Below are positions 24,827-34,232 of a DNA stretch of 64,000 nucleotides, in pieces. This DNA is from Bacteroidales bacterium. Lineage in GTDB: Bacteria; Bacteroidota; Bacteroidia; Bacteroidales; B18-G4. The position numbers and the translations under genes are program-made. Every line of letters begins with the position of its first letter. Positions within the stretch are counted from its first letter, which is position 1. The stretch is from positions 20,231-84,230 of the forward strand of contig JAGYMZ010000006.1 of the NCBI GenBank assembly GCA_018400295.1, in the 5' to 3' direction. Under the pieces are notes generated by a model. The model was not told the DNA's origin. It was given only the letters and a program-made list of their open reading frames with translations, and made no database searches.

Positions 24827-25960
24827 TCATTCCCAAACCCCGGCAATGGGTTCGTTGCAGAAAGCACAGGCACCGTTCTTTATGTTGTTTTCCGCAAGCC
24901 GGTATCCCATTCTTTTGATCAGCATTTTGTTGCAGGACGGGCAAATGGTATTTTCATGGCCCGCTCCGGGGGCATTGCCAATATATGCATAATGAAGCCC
25001 TGCTTTCCGGGCTGTTTCATGGGCTTTTAACAAGGTGTCGGTGGGTGTGGGGGGCAGGTTTTTGAGTTTGTACATGGGTTGAAACCTGCTAAAATGCAGC
25101 GGGGTGTCCTGAAAGCCATTGTCAACAAGCCAGTCGCACATTTTTTTGATCAAATCCATATCATCGGTCCAGGAAGGGACGATCAGGTTTGTGATCTCCA
25201 GCCATACCCCTTCTTCTTTCAATATTTTAAGGGTCCGCAGTACCGGGTCAAGCGTCCCGGCGTTGAGCATTTCGTAAACCTCGTTGCTGAAACTTTTCAG
25301 GTCGATGTTGGCAGCATCGAGTTTCGGGCAAATTTCCCTGAGGGGCTTTTCATTGATATACCCTGCAGAGATGAAAATGTTCCGTACCCCTTCTTTATGT
25401 GCTATGGTTGCTGTGTCGTAAGTGTAATCATAAAAGGCAATGGGTTCGGCGTACGTGTATGCAATGGAATCGCACCCGTGCTTTATACATTCCTTTACGG
25501 CCCTGGCGGGCATAAGGTCGTAGTTCCTTGTTTCTGTTGGGCTGGCCTGGGAAATGGTCCAGTTCTGGCAATTCAGGCAGGCCAGGTTGCAACCGGCGAT
25601 GGCCAGTGAATAAGTTTTGCTGGCGGGGAGGAAATGGTACAGGGGTTTCTTTTCTATGGGGTCGATATGGAGGGCACAGGGGTTGCCGTAAGCCAAAGTA
25701 TACAATTCCCCGTCCTTGTTTATCCGTGTGCGGCAATCCCCGGTTTCACCGTTGTCCAGTTCGCATGCCTGAGGGCAAAGCTTGCATTTCACTCCCCTCG
25801 GTGTGGTGATGTAATGCATGGCTTTCCTGGTGTAGGGTTCATTGTTGTTTTCAGCAAGAGATGACAAAAACCGGGTTGCGGCCGGGGCGGTCCGGCCGAT
25901 GCCCACGGCAAATCCGCAAGCTGCACAAATGCTGTATTTTAGAAATGTCCTTTTATCCAT
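24827..25960 (-). CDS. AmmeMemoRadiSam system radical SAM enzyme with Tat-like N-terminus
   Basis: A 377-residue radical SAM protein with the cluster motif CNLACLNC (Cys124, 128, 131), an N-terminal Cys set (59, 62, 66, 76) and a C-terminal zinc-ribbon-like pair (CPSC, CAFC) as in PflA-like enzymes of the AmmeMemoRadiSam group. The first 30 residues (MDKRTFLKYSICAACGFAVG) resemble a twin-arginine signal with KR in place of RR, suggesting folded export or a degenerate signal. The reaction is unknown. It starts 16 nt after the membrane spermidine-synthase-like gene and is divergent from the Memo-AMMECR1 gene, the other two parts of the system. Confidence 0.88.
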   Translation of the reverse strand: MDKRTFLKYSICAACGFAVGIGRTAPAATRFLSSLAENNNEPYTRKAMHYITTPRGVKCKLCPQACELDNGETGDCRTRINKDGELYTLAYGNPCALHIDPIEKKPLYHFLPASKTYSLAIAGCNLACLNCQNWTISQASPTETRNYDLMPARAVKECIKHGCDSIAYTYAEPIAFYDYTYDTATIAHKEGVRNIFISAGYINEKPLREICPKLDAANIDLKSFSNEVYEMLNAGTLDPVLRTLKILKEEGVWLEITNLIVPSWTDDMDLIKKMCDWLVDNGFQDTPLHFSRFQPMYKLKNLPPTPTDTLLKAHETARKAGLHYAYIGNAPGAGHENTICPSCNKMLIKRMGYRLAENNIKNGACAFCNEPIAGVWE

Positions 25961-25976
25961 ATGTTGTTCCTGAGGG

Positions 25977-28133
25977 TTAGCCTAAAAGTACAAATTCTTT
26001 CCGGGATAGCCAAACATGCAAAATGGCCAGGATGTTAAGGCCGGCCAACAGCATGCAGGACCACCAGATGCCAAGCATCGGTACCAGTATCATGGCGGAA
26101 ATGAGGGACCCGGCTGCGGATCCCAGCAGGTCAATGCTGTATGCGCTGGAAACCGACCTGATCCCGGGGATCTTTGCCAGCCCGGAGGCGTTGGAAAATT
26201 GTATTCCTGTCAGAATGCCCGCTGCGATGGCCAGAAGGACAAAAAGAATACTTGAAAGGGTAATGCCTGCATTCCAACGATTGACGAGATAGAGCGTGAC
26301 CGGCAGCAGCAGGCTGAGTACCACCAGGGCCGACTGATACCGGAGGTAGTTGCTTTTGCTGACTGTGATCCGGGGGGATAAGATCGTGGCACCCAGGGCA
26401 ATGCCTGCCATGAAAAAGGTGATGAGAATGGCGGAGAAGTAATAGATGAAACCAAAAATCACCTGAAAAGCAATAATGATCATGAACTCCAAAGATGCAC
26501 CTGTAAAGCCGGTGACAAACAAAGCCCTGTTTACACGGTTGCTGATGAACAGTGCCAGCAAACTGAGAATGACCGGGATAAGGATAAAGGCATACGGCCC
26601 TGTGCGGAAATGACTGAGCCATATTGCGATCTGTAAATAATAAGCAATGGGCCTGAAATCTGTGTTGATCCCTGAAACGTTCCCGCTTTCCAGGGTTTCC
26701 CGTAACAGGGAACTTCTCATGTCAAGGAGTGCGTCATCAATATAACCGGCGTTGACATACACCGTTTGTATTCCCCGGGAAATCAATGAATCAGTGATGG
26801 CAACATGCAGGGAGCTTTGGGATGCAAGGTAATAATCCTGCTGCCCGGGAAGGATCAGAAGATGCTCGAAAGTATTATCCAGTGTGTTGTATATGGTCCC
26901 GTGAAGAAGCTGGGTTTTTTCGCTCATGTAATTTCCGGATGAAGAAAGATGGAAGGAGAATACCCCATCTGCCGTGAGCCGCTCTTTTATGCCGGTGAAA
27001 AACTCCCGGGTGTAAAACCGGTTGAGCTGGGCATTCAGTGGATCGGGCAGGTCTGCAATGATGATATCATATGCCCTGTTGCCCTGCCTCAGAAATAACC
27101 TGCCGTCTTCCCGGAAAATATGAACGCGGGGATCCTGCAATTCTTTTTTATATTTCAGTGCTTCTGTGATCAGCACCGGGTTTATCTCCACATAATCAAT
27201 TCTTTCCGCATCCGGATATTTCAAAATTTCTGCCACGGTCCCGGATATTCCCCCCGAGATCAACAATATCTGCTGTGGATCGGTATGTTGAGACAACGTG
27301 AAATGGACCAGTTCTTCGGCCCCTTGCTTTTCGCTTTCGCTGAACAATAAGTTGGCATTTTCGTAAAAGTTGATTTGCCCCGCAGTACTGGTAATATCAA
27401 TTTTCCCGTAAGGGGTCTCTGACGATTGCAACAAGTCCTGTGCGGGGAAAATGCGTTGACGCAATTGCATTTGACCTCCGGAAAAGAAGAACCAGGAAAA
27501 CAGGATCAGTCCGGGTATGCTGAACAGAACGGCTTTCCATTTTTTGTGCGTTAAGGACAGGATGTAGGAGATGATCAGTATGTTGGCAAGAAAAAGGATG
27601 AGTGCCGTCTGAACAGAACTCAGGTAAAACACGAACAGGAAACTGGTCAGCAGGCCTCCGGCCAGACTGCCTGCTCCTTCGATGCCGTACATTTTTCCCG
27701 CTGCATTGGACATTCCGGTGTGCCTGGCATTCTCGGACAAAAAGGGAAATAATAATCCTGAGCTGATGCAAAACGGGGCCAGGACCACCAGGGAAAATAC
27801 CCATATCTGCAGCGGGCTGAGCATCAATCCGGGAGGGAAATATTGCTGGCGGATCACATAGACGCTGACAATGGCTGCTATGGGAAATATGGCCAACAAA
27901 GCGATCAGGAAGGATGCCCTGCTTGGCCCGCGGTCCCGCAAATGGAAAAGCCGGCTGGCGATGGCGCCGGCACCGGTAAGCAACATCCAGTTGGTAAGGA
28001 TGACCCCAACGACAAGTTCATTGCCGTTCAATACCGACAAAAATTCGCGCAGCAGGATCAGTTGGGTGGTCAGGCCCGTAAATCCGAGGGTTATGCAAGC
28101 GGTAAAAATTGCCCTTTTATTTGTGTCTGTCAT
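25977..28133 (-). CDS. Multi-membrane-span spermidine synthase-like protein
   Basis: A 718-residue inner-membrane protein: about 7 hydrophobic segments (1-215), a soluble spermidine synthase/methyltransferase-like domain (about 225-480, with ILLISGGISGTVAEIL, DYVEINPVL and DIIIADLPDP), then about 7 more membrane segments. It belongs to the 'fused MFS/spermidine synthase' type. The GGISG loop differs from the GGGDG of true SpeE, so aminopropyl transfer is doubtful. It stands between the two halves of the AmmeMemoRadiSam locus and is probably in one transcript with the radical SAM gene. Its role there is unknown. Confidence 0.82.
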   Translation of the reverse strand: MTDTNKRAIFTACITLGFTGLTTQLILLREFLSVLNGNELVVGVILTNWMLLTGAGAIASRLFHLRDRGPSRASFLIALLAIFPIAAIVSVYVIRQQYFPPGLMLSPLQIWVFSLVVLAPFCISSGLLFPFLSENARHTGMSNAAGKMYGIEGAGSLAGGLLTSFLFVFYLSSVQTALILFLANILIISYILSLTHKKWKAVLFSIPGLILFSWFFFSGGQMQLRQRIFPAQDLLQSSETPYGKIDITSTAGQINFYENANLLFSESEKQGAEELVHFTLSQHTDPQQILLISGGISGTVAEILKYPDAERIDYVEINPVLITEALKYKKELQDPRVHIFREDGRLFLRQGNRAYDIIIADLPDPLNAQLNRFYTREFFTGIKERLTADGVFSFHLSSSGNYMSEKTQLLHGTIYNTLDNTFEHLLILPGQQDYYLASQSSLHVAITDSLISRGIQTVYVNAGYIDDALLDMRSSLLRETLESGNVSGINTDFRPIAYYLQIAIWLSHFRTGPYAFILIPVILSLLALFISNRVNRALFVTGFTGASLEFMIIIAFQVIFGFIYYFSAILITFFMAGIALGATILSPRITVSKSNYLRYQSALVVLSLLLPVTLYLVNRWNAGITLSSILFVLLAIAAGILTGIQFSNASGLAKIPGIRSVSSAYSIDLLGSAAGSLISAMILVPMLGIWWSCMLLAGLNILAILHVWLSRKEFVLLG

Positions 28134-28137
28134 TTAT

Positions 28138-28145
28138 TATCTTTG
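28138..28145 (+). promoter_or_regulatory. Bacteroidota -7 promoter element for the Memo-AMMECR1 gene
   Basis: TATCTTTG lies 33 nt before the ATG at 28179. TTG at 28121-28123 gives a 14-nt spacer, which is short. The upstream part of this promoter overlaps the first codons of the divergent membrane gene. Confidence 0.5.
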
Positions 28146-28178
28146 TTAATAATATCTTTCACACGAATATAAGCATTT

Positions 28179-29699
28179 ATGAACATTACAAAATATCCGG
28201 TCCATATGTTGATTTCACTGATCATGTTTTCAGGAAACGCTTTTTCACAGGAGGATGGTGCCCAGGGTACCATTGACAGGCAACCTTATGCGGCAGGGAG
28301 GTTCTATGAAGATGACCCCGGGGCCCTGAAAGAAAACCTGAGATCCCTGTTCGAAAAGGCGGAATCTAAAAAGTTCGATAAGGTTGCAGCCGTGATTTCC
28401 CCCCATGCCGGATATCCGTTCTCCGGTGAAGTGGCCGCCTCGGTGTTTAACCAGTTGGATAAAGAAAAGCAGTATGACCGCATATTTATCCTGGCATCCA
28501 GTCACAGCATGTCTTTCAGTGGGGCATCCATATACAGTGCCGGGAATTATATTACACCCCTGGGTGAAGTCCCGGTGGACCTGGACCTGGCAAAAAAGCT
28601 TACGGAAGAACATGACATCTTCACCTTCCGCAGGGATGCCCATACACATGAGCACAGTCTGGAAGTGCAGCTCCCTTTCCTGCAGTACATACTGGAACAT
28701 CCTTTTAAGCTTGTTCCGGTATTGGTGGGTACCCGCAATACCGGCGATTGCAAAAAGATCGCCGAAGCGCTGCAGCCTTACCTGGGCGGAGATGATCTTT
28801 TTGTGGTCAGCACGGATTTTTCTCATTATCCGGCTTATGAAGATGCGAAAATGATTGATGAAGCCACTGCCAATGCCATCGTTTCCATGTCGCCGGAAGC
28901 ATTGCAGAAGGTCCTGCAGGAGAATGACCGGAAAGGCATTTCAAACCTCGCAACCAGCCTCTGTGGATGGAGTTCCGTTTACAGTTTGCTGTATATGATC
29001 AACGATAGCCCCGGGTATTCCGTTCAAAAGGTCAAATACATGAATTCCGGTGATGCCCGCTTCTACGGGGATAAAAGCAGGGTGGTGGGTTATTACGGAC
29101 TTGTGGTCACCGGGGAAGGAACGCAAAAAAAAAATGACTTCCGGCTCTCGGAAAAAGGGAAAGCGCAATTGATGCACATAGCCAGAAAAACGCTCGGTGA
29201 ATTTATCCACAAAGGAACCCTCCCTGATTTTGACGAGAAAAAACTTGCTCCGGAATTGCTCAGAGAATGCGGCGCTTTTGTGACCCTGGAAAAGGAAGGG
29301 AATTTGCGGGGATGCATCGGACGCTTCCAGGTTGACAAACCCTTGTATCTTGTTGTCAGGGATATGACGGTTTCCGCTTCAACACAGGATTATCGCTTCC
29401 CGCGTGTTACACCGGAGGAGGTTGGCGAACTTGACATCGAGATATCCGTTTTAACCCCTTTGCGCAAGATCCAAGATATTGAGGAGATCGAAATGGGCAG
29501 GCACGGGATCTATATAAAAAAGGGCACGGCTTCCGGTACTTTTTTGCCCCAGGTTGCCCAAAAAACCGGTTGGTCGCGCGAAGAATTCCTGGGCCATTGC
29601 GCTGAAGATAAGGCCCGGATAGGTTGGGATGGCTGGAAAGATGCCGATGTGTTCGTTTATGAAGCCATCATATTTTCGGAGGATGAAACCCCGGAGTGA
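28179..29699 (+). CDS. Memo-AMMECR1 fusion protein with a Sec signal peptide (AmmeMemoRadiSam system)
   Basis: A 506-residue protein. Residues 1-23 form a signal peptide ending AFSQ. The Memo domain (about 33-312) has ISPHAGY (His76), ASSHS (His109), TDFSHY (His215) and a Cys262 in LCGW, matching the metal-site residues of Memo/LigB-like proteins. The AMMECR1 domain (about 323-506) contains the invariant LRGCIGRF. Separate genes encode these domains in many organisms; here they are fused and apparently exported. The function of the system is not established. The radical SAM and membrane partners are encoded divergently 45 nt away. Confidence 0.9.
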   Translation: MNITKYPVHMLISLIMFSGNAFSQEDGAQGTIDRQPYAAGRFYEDDPGALKENLRSLFEKAESKKFDKVAAVISPHAGYPFSGEVAASVFNQLDKEKQYDRIFILASSHSMSFSGASIYSAGNYITPLGEVPVDLDLAKKLTEEHDIFTFRRDAHTHEHSLEVQLPFLQYILEHPFKLVPVLVGTRNTGDCKKIAEALQPYLGGDDLFVVSTDFSHYPAYEDAKMIDEATANAIVSMSPEALQKVLQENDRKGISNLATSLCGWSSVYSLLYMINDSPGYSVQKVKYMNSGDARFYGDKSRVVGYYGLVVTGEGTQKKNDFRLSEKGKAQLMHIARKTLGEFIHKGTLPDFDEKKLAPELLRECGAFVTLEKEGNLRGCIGRFQVDKPLYLVVRDMTVSASTQDYRFPRVTPEEVGELDIEISVLTPLRKIQDIEEIEMGRHGIYIKKGTASGTFLPQVAQKTGWSREEFLGHCAEDKARIGWDGWKDADVFVYEAIIFSEDETPE

Positions 29700-29705
29700 T
29701 CTTTG

Positions 29706-30497
29706 CTAAAGGAAATAATCCAGCACTTCCCTGACAAATTCGCCGGGATATTCGGCATGAATGGAGTGCCCCGCTCCGGGAATGATCGCCATTTCTTCAA
29801 CCCCGGGCATTTCTTTCAGTTTTTCAGTTTCATCCGGGTATACCAGTATGTCGCGGCTGCCGGAGATGAGCTTGGTTGGTGTGTGAATGTCTTTAATGAG
29901 ATCACCGGAATCAAAGCTGACCAATGCATCTATCTGGGCTTTGAAATTTTCCGGACTCTGCGTATATGGATAACATACGGTGGAAATGATGGCTGCATCC
30001 AAAAAACGGGGATTGCTGAAGGCTTTGGGACTGAAAAGCCAGTAAAACAGGTTGCGCAGCCATTGTTCCTGCGATAATCCGTCTTTCCAGGAAGTGATCA
30101 GAAAATCAAACAGGGATTTGTTGCGGTCCGACATATGCGTGGTAGCACTGGCCAGGATCATTTTCTGTATCCGTAAAGGATGGTGCAGGGCTAAAAGCTG
30201 TGACACACCGCCGCCCATGGAATGACCGATCAGAAAGCATTTTTCAATATTCATTTCATCCAGCAAGGCGATGCAATCCCGGCTAAGATCGGCCATCCCA
30301 AAGGAGGCGCTTTTGGCTTTGGTCCGTCCTGAGCCACGGTTATCCCAGATCAGTACCCGGAAATGCTTTTGGATGTCTTTTAGTATGAACTGCCAGCTCT
30401 GATGGTCGCTGCCCAGTCCGGCGATCATGGCCAGCCAGGGCCCCTCGCCCCGGACATCATAATAAATGGTAGCCTCCCTGGTTTTTAAATATGGCAT
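29706..30497 (-). CDS. Alpha/beta hydrolase
   Basis: A 263-residue soluble hydrolase: HG-like oxyanion region (MIAGLGSDHQSW), DNRGSGRT, nucleophile elbow GHSMGG and the catalytic His in GAGHSIHAEYPGEF. This organisation is typical of lactonase/esterase or 3-oxoadipate enol-lactonase-like enzymes, but no aromatic degradation genes are near. The frame is open 34 codons further upstream, overlapping the AddB-like gene; the ATG at 30497, 10 nt after that gene's stop, gives the usual family start. Last gene of a minus-strand group with the AddB-like and MurU-like genes. Confidence 0.85.
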   Translation of the reverse strand: MPYLKTREATIYYDVRGEGPWLAMIAGLGSDHQSWQFILKDIQKHFRVLIWDNRGSGRTKAKSASFGMADLSRDCIALLDEMNIEKCFLIGHSMGGGVSQLLALHHPLRIQKMILASATTHMSDRNKSLFDFLITSWKDGLSQEQWLRNLFYWLFSPKAFSNPRFLDAAIISTVCYPYTQSPENFKAQIDALVSFDSGDLIKDIHTPTKLISGSRDILVYPDETEKLKEMPGVEEMAIIPGAGHSIHAEYPGEFVREVLDYFL

Positions 30498-30507
30498 GGG
30501 CTTGTTT

Positions 30508-33333
30508 TTACCTGTTGCAAATATCTTTAAAATTACACCACGCACACCGGGCAACATCACTGGTTTGAAAAAATGTCCCCGACGGATCCAGCATGTCACG
30601 AACGGTCCCGGCCAGGCCTTCTCCGGTTCGGTCTGTCAGCTGCTGACCTATGTCCCGGCTGCCTTCCACGACCAGTGGCACCAATCCCTGGCTGATCTTT
30701 CGCAGGGACAGGTTGCAGGCCGTGACCGGATGCCGGGGCTCCGTGCCCCGGAAGATCCATGCATACAACAACAACTGTAAGGCTTTGGATTTCCGGGGGT
30801 CTTCGAAGAGGGCATCAGTATCCTTGACGTTGAGGGTCCGGGGGACCACATTCCCGGTTTTATAATCAATGATCCGGTAGGAATCACCGATTTTGTCGAT
30901 CCGGTCTATGCCTCCCTTGAAAAGGACCTCTTTGCCATTGATGTGCATGCGGCGGCGGTAAAATTTTTCAAGGGCATAAATCTGGCGTTTCTCCATTCCC
31001 GGTTCTTTCGTAAGGCTTGATTCAAAACGGAGGGCGTTTTTGATAAGGTTCAGGGCCACATGATATATGAGCAGGTTTTTTCCGTACCGGACGTCCCCTC
31101 CGGGGTAAATATCATGCAAAGCCTGGTCGAGCGCCTGTTTAATGCGTTGTTCCGGGATGCGGGACTCCGGGGAACGGCCCAGATACGGGGCATACAATGT
31201 GTTCAGGGATTTGTGTACCAGGCTTCCCAGCAGGGCGGCATCCATGCTTTCCGTGACTTCTTCCCTTTCTTTTATGCCAAGGATGTATGTGAAATAAAAC
31301 TGCAGGCTGCAATGAATGTATGTGGCCAATGAGCTGGGTGATAATCCATTTTCCAGTACATTCGCAAGGGTTTTGAGAATTTGGGGTGTTTTGGCGATCT
31401 CTATCTGACCGTAAGTGGATCTTCCGGTTACCGGAAATACAGCCAGTTCATGCCTGATGTTTATCCGGGGGTTTGCGTTCGGCAATTCGGTTTCCAGTTG
31501 CGTCAGGAAACGGCTTTTTTCGCCACTGCCGGCTTCATCCGGCTCGGTGTGATAAATAAAAACTGCTTCTTTCGTACGCTGAAGCAGGTGGTAAAAATGA
31601 TGGGCGAACAGGGCATTTTTTTCTTTGCGGGCAGGTAGGTGGAACCGCGACCTGATGTCATAAGGGATAAAGGAATGCTGGCTTTTGCCTTCCGGAAGAA
31701 TGCCTTCGTTTGCGGATAGTACGACAACCCTCTCGAAATCCAGGGTCCGGGATTCCAGCATGCCCATAACCTGTAAACCCCTGAGGGGCTCCCCATAAAA
31801 CGGAATGGTGGAAAAACCGATCACCTTATAGAACAGGGAGTGAAAAGTCTTGAGGTTAAATTCCTCATCATTTAAGTAGGGCCAGATCTTATTGATGTAC
31901 TTGTTCAAATGGAACAGGTATTCAATATCGAGGTCCTTTGGTGCATCGGGGTTGTCCCGGTTCTGAAGGATGAGCCGGTCCCTGAGGCTTTCTACCATGG
32001 CTTTGATCTTTGCGGCCAGTTCCGGGAAGCTCCCCGGGAGGTCAAAGAGCATGTCCAACCAGGAATTGTTTTCATTTTCCGGGCCCGCCAGGCTTTTTAA
32101 TTCGGGAGGTGTAAAATAAAAACGGTTGCCTGTCAGCAATTCTTCCGATATTTTCCTGGCCTGCCCTCCGTTTGACAGCGCATGGGAATACGTGTGCTGC
32201 AGCAGGATCAGTACATCGTTTTTGTGATACACGGGGTTTTCCTGTTGGGCCTGAACCATAAAATACCCTGCCCTTTCGATCATGTTTATCCAGGCATCGA
32301 AAAAAGAGAAAGCGGGGGTGAAGCGGAAGGGATAACCCATGGTGACGTTGAAGTTTCCAACATTGCCGGGTATGGAATTCAGCACCGGGATCAACAGTTG
32401 TTCGTCAGGCAGGATCACGGCATCCATTTTTCCTGCCCCCTGCTTGTGGGTTTCTCCCCATTCCTGCAATACCTTTCCTGCGACCTTGGCCTGGTTGGAT
32501 TTGCTGGGCGTGCCGATGATGCGAATATCCTTGGGGTTTGCGGTCAGGTGATCAAAAGCCCATTTGAATGCTCCCTGTTTTGACTGTTTCCTGAACTGCC
32601 GCATGAAAAGACCGGCTTCCTGTGCCGTATCGTTGAGATAATACGCATCAGCATCCCAAAAAATTTCAGCGATGGATTCAGCGCTGAGATGATCTGTGAT
32701 GATTTTTTCGGACGGTGTCAGCGCATTGAAGCCTGCAAAAACAACCTTTTCCCAGGCCAGGTTTTTTGTCAGCTTATGGATGTTTTCCGCTGCCTCGCGG
32801 CGGGCCATGCCCTGGTAGGCAAGGTGGTCTTTTTTCAACATTTCCCGGAACGCATGATAATACCGGATAAGGGAACGGAAAAAGGCAAGATATTTTTTCT
32901 GGAATTCGCTCAGGGGCTCTCCTCCCGGATTCCAGACATTGATGGCCTTGGCTTCGGTGAGAAAACCAAACAGTTCACCGGCCGGGACCATATAGGCATC
33001 GATGTCGTTGAGGTCTGATAACAAGACGGGCGACCAGGAAAGGAAGTCTTGCAGACTGTCTGCTTTGTCACCTTCCAATTGCCGGTGTACCTCATATAAA
33101 ATAAAGGTTTGGTGTATGTTGTCGATGATGCGGTTTCCGCTGATCCGCTCGATGAAGTCTTCGATCGACAGGTATTCGGGGGAAAAGATGGGGGTGCTGA
33201 TCAGTCTGGCCAGGTTTTCTTTGAGGAACAGGCCGGAACGTTTGTTCGGTAATACGATGCACAATTTATCCAGGCGGTCCTGATGTTTGTCAAGGACCTC
33301 TTCCGCTAACATTTCCAAAAAGGGTTTTATCAT
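30508..33333 (-). CDS. AddB-like PD-(D/E)XK nuclease subunit with Fe-S cluster
   Basis: A 941-residue protein of the AddB/RexB type. The C-terminal nuclease shows GGIDRID, IIDYKTG (catalytic Asp and Lys) and LQLLLYAW. A Cys in ATYIHCSLQ together with C930, C933 and C939 (C-x2-C-x5-C at the very end) reproduces the 4Fe-4S staple of AddB. The N-terminal helicase-like region lacks a Walker A motif (LPNKRSGLFLKE stands in that area), as in inactive AddB helicase domains of Bacteroidota. It would process double-strand breaks with an AddA helicase, which is not in this window. It ends 10 nt before the hydrolase gene and starts 5 nt after the MurU-like gene. Confidence 0.85.
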   Translation of the reverse strand: MIKPFLEMLAEEVLDKHQDRLDKLCIVLPNKRSGLFLKENLARLISTPIFSPEYLSIEDFIERISGNRIIDNIHQTFILYEVHRQLEGDKADSLQDFLSWSPVLLSDLNDIDAYMVPAGELFGFLTEAKAINVWNPGGEPLSEFQKKYLAFFRSLIRYYHAFREMLKKDHLAYQGMARREAAENIHKLTKNLAWEKVVFAGFNALTPSEKIITDHLSAESIAEIFWDADAYYLNDTAQEAGLFMRQFRKQSKQGAFKWAFDHLTANPKDIRIIGTPSKSNQAKVAGKVLQEWGETHKQGAGKMDAVILPDEQLLIPVLNSIPGNVGNFNVTMGYPFRFTPAFSFFDAWINMIERAGYFMVQAQQENPVYHKNDVLILLQHTYSHALSNGGQARKISEELLTGNRFYFTPPELKSLAGPENENNSWLDMLFDLPGSFPELAAKIKAMVESLRDRLILQNRDNPDAPKDLDIEYLFHLNKYINKIWPYLNDEEFNLKTFHSLFYKVIGFSTIPFYGEPLRGLQVMGMLESRTLDFERVVVLSANEGILPEGKSQHSFIPYDIRSRFHLPARKEKNALFAHHFYHLLQRTKEAVFIYHTEPDEAGSGEKSRFLTQLETELPNANPRINIRHELAVFPVTGRSTYGQIEIAKTPQILKTLANVLENGLSPSSLATYIHCSLQFYFTYILGIKEREEVTESMDAALLGSLVHKSLNTLYAPYLGRSPESRIPEQRIKQALDQALHDIYPGGDVRYGKNLLIYHVALNLIKNALRFESSLTKEPGMEKRQIYALEKFYRRRMHINGKEVLFKGGIDRIDKIGDSYRIIDYKTGNVVPRTLNVKDTDALFEDPRKSKALQLLLYAWIFRGTEPRHPVTACNLSLRKISQGLVPLVVEGSRDIGQQLTDRTGEGLAGTVRDMLDPSGTFFQTSDVARCAWCNFKDICNR

Positions 33334-33338
33334 GCGGA

Positions 33339-34088
33339 CTAAATTCCGAATAATTCAGGATGATTGCAAACAAATTCCGCTCCCTTTTTCAGATCCCGTA
33401 TTTTTCCCACATCTGTCCATGTCCCTTCATTATGTTCAACGCCCTTTATGTCATGGTCTTCTGCCATTTGCAGGTAGGCCCGGATCACCGGGCAGGGTGT
33501 CTTGCCGGGAATGTATTCGAACAATTCCGGCCCCGCTATATGGATGCCGCTGAAAGCAAGCTTTTTCACCGGAGCCGGCCGTGATCCAACAAGTATTCGT
33601 GCTCCGCTTTTGTTGTTTTCCCACCCGCATAATGTATTGCGGCTGTCAAAAAGCAAATACCGCGACGTGTTCCTGGCACGGACGGCCAGGCTAACGGCAT
33701 TCCGGTGCTCAACATGGTGGGCAATGAATGCGGGAATATCCAGGTCTGTAAGGATGTCTACGTTATGCACCAGGAATGGTTTCCCGTCGTCCAGACAGGC
33801 GCGGGCTTTCTGAAGGGCGCCCCCTGTATCCATTAATTGGCTGGATTCATCGGAGATCCGGATATTCAGGTTGAAAAATTCTTTGCGTTCCAGGAAATCC
33901 CTGATCTGGTTCGGAAAGTGATGCACATTGACGATCATATCCCTGATACCCGCTTTTCGAAGCCTGCGGATCACCCATTCCAAAAGCGGTTTTCCGTTTA
34001 TTTCAACCAGGGCTTTGGGCCGGTTTTCTGTGATCGGGCGCAGGCGTGTTCCTGTTCCGGCAGCAAGGATCATGGCTTTTACAGGCAT
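33339..34088 (-). CDS. murU: MurU-like sugar-1-phosphate uridylyltransferase
   Basis: A 249-residue nucleotidyltransferase: the start MPVKAMILAAGTGTRLRP with Lys25 (ENRPKALVEI), VHNVDILTD (metal Asp) and a short C-terminus. Its length and the gene upstream (AmgK-like kinase) match MurU, which makes UDP-MurNAc or UDP-GlcNAc from the alpha-1-phosphate in peptidoglycan recycling. A glucose-1-phosphate transferase cannot be fully excluded. The frame is open 21 codons upstream; the ATG at 34088 gives the conserved N-terminus. A 144-nt gap without clear signals separates it from the kinase gene. Confidence 0.78.
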   Translation of the reverse strand: MPVKAMILAAGTGTRLRPITENRPKALVEINGKPLLEWVIRRLRKAGIRDMIVNVHHFPNQIRDFLERKEFFNLNIRISDESSQLMDTGGALQKARACLDDGKPFLVHNVDILTDLDIPAFIAHHVEHRNAVSLAVRARNTSRYLLFDSRNTLCGWENNKSGARILVGSRPAPVKKLAFSGIHIAGPELFEYIPGKTPCPVIRAYLQMAEDHDIKGVEHNEGTWTDVGKIRDLKKGAEFVCNHPELFGI

Positions 34089-34232
34089 CGGATCGTTTTT
34101 GGTTTGCAGAAATGTTTTTCTTTCGGAGCACCGGGGCGGCAGGGCCGGCATTCATGAACGGGTTTGTTTTCCCTGGCCTTTTTCCTTCCGGTGTTGCTCC
34201 TTTGTATAATTTTTCCGGCATGGCCGGTTGTA

